Source: Aquimonas voraii (GTDB taxonomy: Bacteria > Pseudomonadota > Gammaproteobacteria > Xanthomonadales > Xanthomonadaceae). From it: 64,000 bases of DNA. Shown here one piece after another: positions 30,949 to 39,700 of this stretch. Under the pieces are notes generated by a model. That model was not told where the DNA came from. It did not search any database and saw only the letters and a program-made list of their open reading frames with translations. Made by a program: the position numbers and the translations under genes. The stretch is taken from assembly GCF_900101825.1 (NCBI RefSeq), contig NZ_FNAG01000003.1:124001-188000 (forward strand). Direction: 5' to 3'. Position 1 is the stretch's first letter. Each line of letters opens with the position of its first letter.

Positions 30949-33186
30949 ATGCGCATCGAGGCGGGAAACAAGGGACGGGGCCTTAAGGCGGGCCTGCTGT
31001 GGCTATGGCTCTGCACCCTGCTGGCTCCTGTGGCGCTGTGGGCGCAGTCGCAGCCGGCGCCGGGCTATGTGGTCCGGCTGCTGGACGGGCAGGACGATTT
31101 CGGTGAGCACCTGGCGGTAACGCCCTTCGTCAACACCGAGCAATGGACCGGCTTCCACTATCTGGCCAACGAGCGCGCCCTGTATGCCGGGCCCTGCGGC
31201 GATGGCTGCGCGCCCGAGATCCGTCTCACCGACGGTGACGACCGCGGTCGCTTCGTCAGCGCCGCGCGCCGCGGTGCCCTGACACAGCGTCCGTTCGCGG
31301 CCTTCTACAACGCGACCCGCGGTGACCTGGAGGCGGTCGACTGCTTCGATTCCTCCTGCAACTCGGCCATCCTGCGCGTGCTCGATACGGTCAACGACGT
31401 CGGCGTCGGCACCGCGACGGCGATCGACCCCGCCACCGGCTTCCCCTTCATCGCCTACTACGACGCCACGAACGGCGATCTGCGCCTGTACCGCTGCGCC
31501 AGCGCGGCCTGCGACAGTGGCAGCAGCATCGTCGTCGACGGCTTGGGCGATCGCGGCCGCAACCCGACGATGGCCTTCGCCAACACCGCCCTGTGGATCG
31601 CCTACGACGACAGCAGCAGCGGCGAACTGCGCCTGGCGCGCGGCGTCGCGCCGTTTGGCGCCGGCGACTTCCAATCCTTTTCGATCGGCCCCGGTGGAGA
31701 TGCCTCGATCACCCTTGAAGCCGGCGTTTTCGTCGATCTGGTGTTCCGCGGCGGCGCCGCCGGCACGCTCGAGCGCCTGCGCTGCACCGACATCGTCTGC
31801 GGGCTGGCAACACAGTCGACGCTGATCGGGGCAGGTCGGGGCTTTGCGCCCTCGGCCACGCGGCTGCCGAACGGCAACCTGCTGGTCAGCCACCATCAGC
31901 CCGCCGCCGGGGCGCTCCTGGCCACGGTCTGCAACGACGCCTCCTGCAGCGCCCCGCAGCGTCTCATCTTGGAAAGCGGCCCCGGCTTCGGACCGACCAG
32001 CGTCGCCCTGGCCTATGCGGGCGGACGTCCGCTCATCCAGTACCAGGATGCCGTGCTGAGCGAGGTGCGCTCGGCCCAGTGCACCACCACGGCCTGCACC
32101 GCGCTGATTCGCCGCATCGCCAACGGCGTGCCGGCCTTTGCGCCCGATGTGGCGGTGCGTGCGGACGGCCGTCCGGTGGCGATCTGGACCAAGCTGCGCC
32201 GGCCGCGCATCGGCGTGTGCGCGGATCGCCTGTGCAGTTCGGTGAGCTATCGCGAGACTGGCGGTTTCAACGCCGATGCATCGAGGCCGTCGATTGCGAT
32301 CCGCCCCGATGGCCGCCCCTTCGCCTACTACTCCAGCGTCGGCGGCAGCGCCGCCTGGGACTGCGCGGACGCCGACTGCAGCACGGGCACGCATCGGGAG
32401 GTGAGCGGTTCCGGCAACGGCACCGGCGACTTCACCGAGCTGGCGATCCGCCCCGACGGCCGGCCGCTGATGCTGTACATGAGCCGCAGCGCCAACACCG
32501 TGCATCTGTTCTCCTGCGCCGACGTGAACTGCAGCAGCGGGCAGACGCGACTGCTGGCCGACGAGCCGGATCCCTCGCAGCAGGCGACGTCGCTGTCCGG
32601 CTTGGGCCTCGCCATCGGCAGCGACGGCCGGCCGGTGGTGACCTGGAGCGTCTCCAGCCAGCCGACGCCGAGCACTTCGGCGGGAGCGCTGCGGGTGGCC
32701 CGCTGCGACGACATCGAGTGCAGCAGCGCCACCGTCCACAGCCCGGGCACGGAGCCGGTGTTCAACGGCGGCGCCATCGCGGTGCGCGCGGACCATCGCC
32801 CGGTGCTGCTGGAGAACACCTTCGCCGGCGCGCGAAACCTGCTGATCTGCGCGGATGCCAGCTGTTCGAGCGCATCGCGCATCGCCCTGCCGAATCCCTT
32901 CGATGTGGCCAGCCAGCTGGTCCTGCGCAGTGGAGACGTGCCGGCGTACGGCAGCGGTACGCTCGGCAGCGGCGGCTGGTGGCAGTGCAGTGACGCCGCC
33001 TGCGCCAGCAGCACGCGCAGCGAGATGATCCGCGACAGCGAGACCACCCAGCGCAGCCACGTCGGGCGCATCGCTTTCGGGCCCGATCCCCGACCGGTCG
33101 GTGCCTTCGCTGAGCAGCAGCTGTGGGATGTCTGGCTGGCCCTGCCGGTGCCGGTGTCGATCTTCGCCAATGGCTTCGAACCTTGA
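30949..33186 (+). CDS. Secreted repeat protein with cysteine-pair repeats and GFE tail
   Basis: A 745-residue exported protein related in its repeats to the protein encoded at 28640. A signal peptide (LLWLWLCTLLAPVALWAQS) is followed by at least ten degenerate repeats of 45-55 residues. Their cores include VRADGRPVAIW and IRPDGRPLMLYM, paired with C-x4-C signatures such as CADADC, CADVNC and CDDIEC. It ends SIFANGFEP. The ATG at 30949 is chosen for the signal peptide and the AGGAG about 10 bases upstream. It could be a beta-propeller; no enzyme motif is visible. It is in the same direction as the two preceding genes, 264 bases away. Confidence 0.75.
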   Translation: MRIEAGNKGRGLKAGLLWLWLCTLLAPVALWAQSQPAPGYVVRLLDGQDDFGEHLAVTPFVNTEQWTGFHYLANERALYAGPCGDGCAPEIRLTDGDDRGRFVSAARRGALTQRPFAAFYNATRGDLEAVDCFDSSCNSAILRVLDTVNDVGVGTATAIDPATGFPFIAYYDATNGDLRLYRCASAACDSGSSIVVDGLGDRGRNPTMAFANTALWIAYDDSSSGELRLARGVAPFGAGDFQSFSIGPGGDASITLEAGVFVDLVFRGGAAGTLERLRCTDIVCGLATQSTLIGAGRGFAPSATRLPNGNLLVSHHQPAAGALLATVCNDASCSAPQRLILESGPGFGPTSVALAYAGGRPLIQYQDAVLSEVRSAQCTTTACTALIRRIANGVPAFAPDVAVRADGRPVAIWTKLRRPRIGVCADRLCSSVSYRETGGFNADASRPSIAIRPDGRPFAYYSSVGGSAAWDCADADCSTGTHREVSGSGNGTGDFTELAIRPDGRPLMLYMSRSANTVHLFSCADVNCSSGQTRLLADEPDPSQQATSLSGLGLAIGSDGRPVVTWSVSSQPTPSTSAGALRVARCDDIECSSATVHSPGTEPVFNGGAIAVRADHRPVLLENTFAGARNLLICADASCSSASRIALPNPFDVASQLVLRSGDVPAYGSGTLGSGGWWQCSDAACASSTRSEMIRDSETTQRSHVGRIAFGPDPRPVGAFAEQQLWDVWLALPVPVSIFANGFEP

Positions 33187-33500
33187 GGCGACGCTGAAGA
33201 ATCCGGCGTTGCCGCGCGCCATGGAGGGCGCGCCCGCGGATCGAGCATGCGGTGCTTGATCCAGCGCGACCGAGCGAAGCGACGGCGTCGCCGTGGAGCG
33301 GCCGAACGCGTCGGGACCTGTGCCGGACTCGCGAGCACGGATCGAGGCCAGGAGAGGCTTGATCCGTGTTGCCGCATGTCGATGCCCGGCGCCCGCGTCA
33401 GTCCGGGCCTGCGTGTAGGGAATATCCCGGGCAGGAATTGATCGAACCGCGTGGACTCGGCGGCGGGCGCGGTCCACCATGGCGGCTCACGGGGAGCCGC
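33187..33500. other. Regulatory spacer upstream of the PAS-EAL gene
   Basis: The 314-base spacer holds the motif GCGTGTAGG-N6-CCC (33411-33428) and the ribosome-binding site GGGGAG at 33491. No gene is seen. Confidence 0.5.
33411..33428 (+). promoter_or_regulatory. Shared upstream motif, copy 1
   Basis: GCGTGTAGG, six bases (GAATAT), CCC, 73 bases before the PAS-EAL start. The same spaced motif in the same orientation lies before the large adhesin gene. It contains an imperfect dyad (GGGAATATCCC). Binding factor unknown. Confidence 0.4.
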
Positions 33501-36341
33501 ATGAATACCCAGACCCAGTTCGACCTCCAGTGGGCGCTGCACTGCCTCGAGTACCTCGAGGAACTGGTCATGGTCACGGATGCCGAGCGCGGCGAGGCCG
33601 GCGCCGGCGGGCCCTACGTGCGCTATGTGAATGCGGCCTTCGAGCGCTGCACCGGCTGGCGGCGCGCCGAGGTGCTCGGCCAGCCCTTGCGGGCGCTAGG
33701 CGGCGCTGGCACTGCCCAGGCTACCCTCGCCCAGATCCGCGCCGCGTTTCTGCAGGGCCAGGCCACTGAGGTCGAGCTGGAGACGCGGCGCCGTGACGGT
33801 ACGCCGCTGAGCCTGCGCAGCCGCCTGCTGCCGCTGCGCGGCGAGGCCGGGGGCCTGCGCGGCTTCCTGTTCCTGCAGGCCGACCTCACCGAAGCCCGCG
33901 CAGTGCGCAGCGAGCGCGCGCGCCTTGCCGAGTGGTTCGAGGGTGCGGCGGCCAGCGCGCTGGCGGCGCTGTACATCACCTCGGCGGTGCACGGCGAGGC
34001 GGGCGAGGTGCTGGATTTCCGGGTCGAGTATGCGAACCGCATGGGGGGCGAGCTGCTGCGGGCCGCGCCGGAGAGCCTGATCGGGCAGACCATCCGCGAG
34101 TGCGTTCCCGGCAGCCGCACCGGGGTGCTGATCGACAACTGCCGACGCGTGCTGGCCAGCGGCCTGCCCTTCGTCGAGGAGTTCGAGGTCGCCGAGCACC
34201 CGCCCGAGCTGCGCTGGATGCGCCATCAGATCGTGCCGCTGAACGACGGCGTGGCGATCACCGCCGAGAACATCACTGCGCGCAAGACGGCCGAACTCGA
34301 CCTCAGGCAGCGCGAGACCATGCTGCAGGCCTTCCTCGACAACTGCCCGGGCTTTGCCTGGATCGGCGACGAGCAGGGCCTGACCCTGGCCGCCAACGAA
34401 GCCTACCTGCGCTTGATGCAGGAGCAGGGCGTGGGTGAATTGCCCATCGCGATGACGCGCGTGTTCGCGCCCGAACTCACCGAGATCTACCTGCGCAACA
34501 ATCTTCGGGTGATCGAGTCGGGTCAAGCCGAGCGCATGCTCGAGCCGGGCCTGCGCGCCGATGGCAGCAGCGGCCTGTTCGAGACCTTCAAGTTCCCGCT
34601 GGGCGAGCGCAAGGGCGTGCGCCTGGTGGGCGGCATCTCGATCGACATCACCGAGCGCGAGGGCCAGCACCAGGCCTCCGAGCGGCTCGCTTCGATCGTG
34701 CGCAGCTCGGGCGATGCGATTCTCTCGCTGGATCCCAGCGGCCATATCGTCAGCTGGAACCATGGCGCCGAGCTGCTGTACGGGTTCCGCGAGTCCGAGG
34801 TGCTGGGGCGTCCGGTCGACCTGCTGGTACCCGAGGCAATGAAGGCGGATGCCGCGGCGCGGCTGCAGCGCGTGCTGGCCGGCGAAACCCTGCAGCACAT
34901 CGAGAGCCGCCGTCTCTGTCGCGATGGCAGCGAGGCCTGGGTCCTGCTGTCGATGTCGGCGATCACGGATCGCGACGGCCGCTGCGTCGGTGTCTCGGAG
35001 ATCGCCTCGGACATCGGTGAGCGCCATCGGCGCGAGCAGCAGAGCCGCTATTTCGCCGAGCACGATCCGGTCACCGGCGCGCTGAACGAGCGCGGCCTGC
35101 TGCTGGCCGCCCAGCGCTGGATGGAGCGCGGTCCAGCCTATCCGCTGATGTTGCTGCGCCTGCGCGTCGAGCGCTTCAGCGAGTTCCGCGAGGTGTTCGG
35201 CATGGCCCATGGGCACGCCCTGCTGGGCCAGGTGGTGGAGCGCTTGGCCGAATGTTTCCAGGGCATCGAACATCACGTTGCCCACTTCGGCCAGAACGAG
35301 TTCGCCCTGCTGATCGATCTCCCGGCCGGCGCCGAGGCGCGGGGCGATGCCCTGCAGTCAGAGGTGCTCGACCGGCTGGCCCGCGCCCAGTGCACGCCGC
35401 TGGCGGTGGTCGGCATCGAGTTCGATCTGGAGGTGCGCGCCGGCTTCGCCCGCTATCCGCGCGACGCCGCCGACGGCGAGGCCCTGCTGCGCTGCGCCGA
35501 CCTCGCCATGGCCGGCGACGGGCGCGGGGTGTCGATCTACGACCCGACCATGGGCGAGCGCGTCGCCTACCAGGTGCGCCTGCAGCGCGAACTGGCGCGG
35601 GCGCTGGCGCGCGGACAGTTGCGCCTGGTACTGCAGCCGATCGTCGATGCGCGCCCACCCCATCGCGTGCTCGGCGTCGAGGCCCTGCTGCGCTGGCGCC
35701 ATCCCGAGCTGGGCGAAGTGGCGCCGGCGCGCTTCGTGCCGGTAGCCGAGGAATCCGGTCTGATCGTGGCGATCGGCGGTTTCGTGATCGAGGAGGCCTG
35801 CCGGCTCAAGGCCTGGCTGCAGGCGCAGGGTCATGGCCGGCTGTTCATGAGCCTCAACGTCTCGCCCGACCAGTTCCGCCACGGCGATCTGCCGGTCCGC
35901 TTCGCCCACGCCCTGCAGAGCCATGGCCTCGACGGCCGCGGGATCGAGCTGGAGATCACCGAGTCCACCCTGATGGAGCACACCGAGGCCACGGCCGGGC
36001 AACTGCAGGCCCTGGCGGCGCTGGGGCTGGGCCTCAGCATCGACGACTTTGGCACCGGCTGGTCCAGCCTCGCCTACCTGCACCGCTTCCCGCTGACCAA
36101 GCTGAAGGTGGACCGCAGCTTCGTCGCCAATCTGCCGCAGGACCACGGCGCGGCTGCCATCGTCCGCAGCATCCTGACGCTAGCGCGCTCGCTGGAGCTG
36201 TCCACCTTGGCCGAGGGCGTCGAAACCGAAGCCCAGCAGGCCCTGCTGGGCGGACTGGGCTGCGCCCAGCTGCAGGGCTTCCTGCACAGTCGTCCACTGG
36301 AGCCGGAGGCGCTGCTCGACTGGCTGCGCGGGCGCGCCTGA
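33501..36341 (+). CDS. PAS-domain c-di-GMP phosphodiesterase with degenerate GGDEF domain
   Basis: A 946-residue cytosolic sensor. Four PAS-like regions cover about residues 1-520; the clearest is the last, GDAILSLDPSGHIVSWNHGA. The GGDEF-like domain (about 525-670) reads GQNEF where active cyclases have GGDEF, so it is probably inactive or GTP-sensing. The EAL domain (about 690-940) keeps its catalytic set: EALLRW, LNVSPDQF, LEITES, IDDFGTGWSSL, LKVDRSF, AEGVETE and QGFLHSRPL. It should hydrolyse c-di-GMP. The ATG at 33501 follows GGGGAG. No membrane helix is visible. Confidence 0.92.
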   Translation: MNTQTQFDLQWALHCLEYLEELVMVTDAERGEAGAGGPYVRYVNAAFERCTGWRRAEVLGQPLRALGGAGTAQATLAQIRAAFLQGQATEVELETRRRDGTPLSLRSRLLPLRGEAGGLRGFLFLQADLTEARAVRSERARLAEWFEGAAASALAALYITSAVHGEAGEVLDFRVEYANRMGGELLRAAPESLIGQTIRECVPGSRTGVLIDNCRRVLASGLPFVEEFEVAEHPPELRWMRHQIVPLNDGVAITAENITARKTAELDLRQRETMLQAFLDNCPGFAWIGDEQGLTLAANEAYLRLMQEQGVGELPIAMTRVFAPELTEIYLRNNLRVIESGQAERMLEPGLRADGSSGLFETFKFPLGERKGVRLVGGISIDITEREGQHQASERLASIVRSSGDAILSLDPSGHIVSWNHGAELLYGFRESEVLGRPVDLLVPEAMKADAAARLQRVLAGETLQHIESRRLCRDGSEAWVLLSMSAITDRDGRCVGVSEIASDIGERHRREQQSRYFAEHDPVTGALNERGLLLAAQRWMERGPAYPLMLLRLRVERFSEFREVFGMAHGHALLGQVVERLAECFQGIEHHVAHFGQNEFALLIDLPAGAEARGDALQSEVLDRLARAQCTPLAVVGIEFDLEVRAGFARYPRDAADGEALLRCADLAMAGDGRGVSIYDPTMGERVAYQVRLQRELARALARGQLRLVLQPIVDARPPHRVLGVEALLRWRHPELGEVAPARFVPVAEESGLIVAIGGFVIEEACRLKAWLQAQGHGRLFMSLNVSPDQFRHGDLPVRFAHALQSHGLDGRGIELEITESTLMEHTEATAGQLQALAALGLGLSIDDFGTGWSSLAYLHRFPLTKLKVDRSFVANLPQDHGAAAIVRSILTLARSLELSTLAEGVETEAQQALLGGLGCAQLQGFLHSRPLEPEALLDWLRGRA

Positions 36342-36738
36342 GGGCGCGCTGAGGCGAGCCGGCGCGACCGGCTCCTGGGCGGGCGGATGCTCGGTGGGGA
36401 GGGGCTCCGCGGCACGCGCTCGCACGTCGACAGATGACGCCCTGCGTCACCCCTCGGGTCGCGCGGCGGACCCTTGCTGCGTGGCCGGGGGACCGCCGGC
36501 AGGCCCGCGGGCTGCGGCGGCCAAGACCGGCGCCGGCCTCGCCGCGTGTAGGTGTTTTCCCTACAAAAACCCGCCTTCCAGCGCCGGCGAGCGCCCAAAT
36601 CACAATCGTTTGCCGGTTTTTCCGGCTCGGGCACACTGTGTGGCGCGATTCGTGCTGTCGATTCGCGCACAGTTCGCGCCCCGGGCAACGCCTCCTGAAG
36701 AAGGTCAGGCCCGATCCCCACCTCCCATCGGAGTCTGC
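36342..36738. other. Regulatory spacer between the PAS-EAL and adhesin genes
   Basis: This 397-base spacer holds a 7-bp hairpin (GAGCCGG/CCGGCTC, 36356-36374) after the PAS-EAL stop and the dyad TGTAGG-N7-CCTACA (36547-36565). A comparatively AT-rich run (36590-36625) may hold the adhesin promoter. No gene is seen. Confidence 0.5.
36544..36565 (+). promoter_or_regulatory. Shared upstream motif, copy 2 (inverted repeat)
   Basis: GCGTGTAGG, six bases (TGTTTT), CCCTACA. The arms TGTAGG and CCTACA form a dyad, as expected for a dimeric regulator. It lies about 175 bases before the adhesin start and matches the copy at 33411. Confidence 0.45.
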
Positions 36739-39700
36739 ATGCACCTGCCCGCCTTCCTGCACGGGGCCCCCCGGCCCCGCTCGACCGCGTTCGTTCCTCT
36801 GTTTCTGCTGCTGATCGCGCTGGCCTTGCCACTCGTCGCGCTCGCCGAAGGCAGCCGTTCGCTGTTCCCGGCAAGCTACCCCGCCGCGGGCGCGCGCGCG
36901 CCCATGGACCTCACCAACGACAATGCCTACGCCGGCGTGGCGAGGAACCGCCAGTTCCTCTACGTCTACGCGCAGGCGGGTGAGTTCATCCTGCTGGGCT
37001 CGCGCAACCGCAGCAATGGCGGCGACATCTTCGTCTACAACCCGCAGCCGTTCGGAGCGCGCGGCCTGGAATCGATTCCGGCCAGCGCGGACTTCACCTG
37101 TTCCTCGAACAGTCCGCCTGCCGGCAGCTTTGGCGGCACCGGCCGCGGCACCATCGCCACGCGCGCGGCCGAGCTCGCCGGCCCCAACAGCGCCGATGGC
37201 ACGGTCACTGCCGCCGATGGCTGGCTCCCCTGCGCCTATCGGGCGCCGGTCAGCGGCATCTATGGCGTGCGCTTCACGGGGGCGACGTCGGGCACCCAGA
37301 TCCTGGCCGCCACCCCTGCCCAGAATGCGCCGCAGATCCTGGCGAACCAGGTGTCGGCCTGGGAGGTTCAGGTGCGAGCTGCCGCCAATACCCGCACCGA
37401 CATCAACGGTCGCCTGTTCACCTACGCCTGGATCGGCCGCACCGGCGGCAATGGCGTCGCTGGACGGGTGTTCCATGCCCTGTACTACATCACCGAGGAC
37501 GGCTACCGCTACGAGCAGCGCATGAATGCGCTGGACCCGTTCGCCTACGCGCTCTACGCCAACCGTGCGGGGTTTCTCGACGGCGGGGCGCCGCTGTACA
37601 AGAGCGTGCGTGGTGACAACCAGCTGGCCACCAACATCCTGCCGGCCGGTAGCGGCGTGTCCGCGCAGGCGCCGCAGTACCCGATGTTCTTCTCGGACGT
37701 GCGCGATACCGGACCCAATGACGCCGAGGTCGAGCGCGTGCTCGGCGCCTTGGGGCTGCCCGCCGTGCCGCCGGTGCCCCAGCTCAGCAGCGTCAGCTTC
37801 ACCGGCACGGTCAGCAATGACACCACCACCCTGGGGGCGGGCGGCGTCTTCACGTTCTCCACCGTCAATACGCTGACCTACGAGATCGTGGTCAGCCGCG
37901 ACGGCGTCGATTTCGATCCGGCCAATCCCGTCAACAAAGTGCTGACCGGCAACGCCCTCTCCGGCACCCACACGGTGTGGTGGAACGGCCGCGACAACTC
38001 GGGCGCGCTGTTCCCGGTGGGCTCGGGCTATCGCTACCGCATTGCCGGCCGCAACGGCGAAGTGCACTTCCCGATCATCGACACCGAGGGCATGGCGCTG
38101 GGCGGGCCCACGGTGCGCAAGCTCAACGGCTCGCAGGACGCCATCGTCTATTTCGACGACCGTGGCTATGTGACCCGCAATGGCACGGCCGTGGGCCAGC
38201 TCAATGGCCACCTCTGTGGCGCCGGCAATCTGCAGGTGCAGCCGACGCCGAATCATTCGCTGCTTGGCGTGGACTCAAGCGATTCGAACTTCAACGGCGC
38301 CGGCATCTACTACCGCTTCTATCCCCAGGCCAGCAATGACCCGAACACCGACTGCGTGAGTGCTGCCGCGACCCACTTCGGCACTGCCAAGGGCCTGGAC
38401 CTGTGGGCGCTGGAGCGCACGCCCTCGATCTCGGAGCCGGTGATCGTGGTGGGACCGGTGGTGGGGGCGGACGTGGGCACGGTGGTCACGGTCGACAACA
38501 GCGCCTTCCCTGGCCAGACCGTGTTCGGCACCCTGGTGTTCTTCAACGCGGGCGACACCGACGCGAACGGCGTGAGCTACACCGCGCGCATCGGCACCCC
38601 GGGGAACTGCCCCGCCAGCGTGAACTTCACCGCGCTGCCGCCTGGCGTCACGGTGGCGGGCTATGACCCGGCCACCTGCGTGGTCACCTTCGCGGGCATG
38701 CCCGCAACGCTGCCTGCCGCCATCCAACCCACCTCGCAGCTGGTGTTCGAGTTCAACTATCCGGCCCCCAACAGCGGGCCGCAGGTGGTGCAGACGACGA
38801 TCAGCGCGACCAACGAGGCGCCCGGTCAGATCGCGCCGAACAGCGCCAGCGGCAGCACCGACATCATCGTGGCCGACGTGGCGACGACCGTGACTGTCCC
38901 GGCGTCGGCGGTCACTGGATCGACCGTGTCGGGAACGGTGAGCTTCAGCAACCTCGGTGCCGCGACCTCGACGGCCGACGGCCTGGTCTACAGCGTGACC
39001 ATCGGCAGCCCCGGCAACTGTCCTGCGGGGATCGACTTCCCCGGCATTGCCCCCGCCACCTTCAGCCTTGACCCAGGCACCTGCGTGGTGAGCTTCACCG
39101 GCTTGCCGGCCAGCCTCGACCCGGGCGACGGCTTCAGCCTGAACTTCCAGTACACCGCGCCCGCTCCGGGCACCGTTCCGGTGTCGTCCAGCATCAGCAC
39201 ATCGACGCCGGAAACCAGCGCCACGAACAACACGGCGAACGGCAGCACTCTGATCCAGGCTCAGCCCGAAGTGGTGGTCAGCAAAGTCGCTGCCCCCGTC
39301 ACGGGCACCGCGGTTTCGATCGGTGGCTCGATCACCTACAACGTGCAGGTAGTCGTCAGCGGTGGCAGCCTCGTCAGCAGCTTCCAGCTCGCCGACACTC
39401 TCGGCACGGGGCTCACGCTGGGCACCGTGACGGCGGGGCCCTTCACCTGCAGTGGCGCGAATCCGCTGCTGTGCAGCCTGCCTGCCGGCACCGCTGTGGG
39501 TACTTACGCACTGTCCTACACGGCCACGGTGAATGCCTCGGCGGTGGGCTCGGTGGCCAACGCGGTCGTGATCACCGGCAACGGTGGTGACCCGGATCCG
39601 GTCTGCTCCCCCTGCAGCACCACGCACCCCGTGATCGCACCCCAGCTGACCCTGGTGAAGACCGCCAGCGCCGCCAGCTTCACCGTCGGTGTGCCGGCCA

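Noticed and set aside
31003..33480. Long antisense frame opposite the second cysteine-pair repeat protein
   Set aside because: The sense product has a signal peptide, regular repeats and a conserved tail; the antisense product has none.
36394..36738. N-terminal extension of the adhesin
   Set aside because: The extension would place about 115 Arg/Pro/Ala residues before a perfect signal peptide and would translate the upstream dyad motif. GGAG supports the later ATG.
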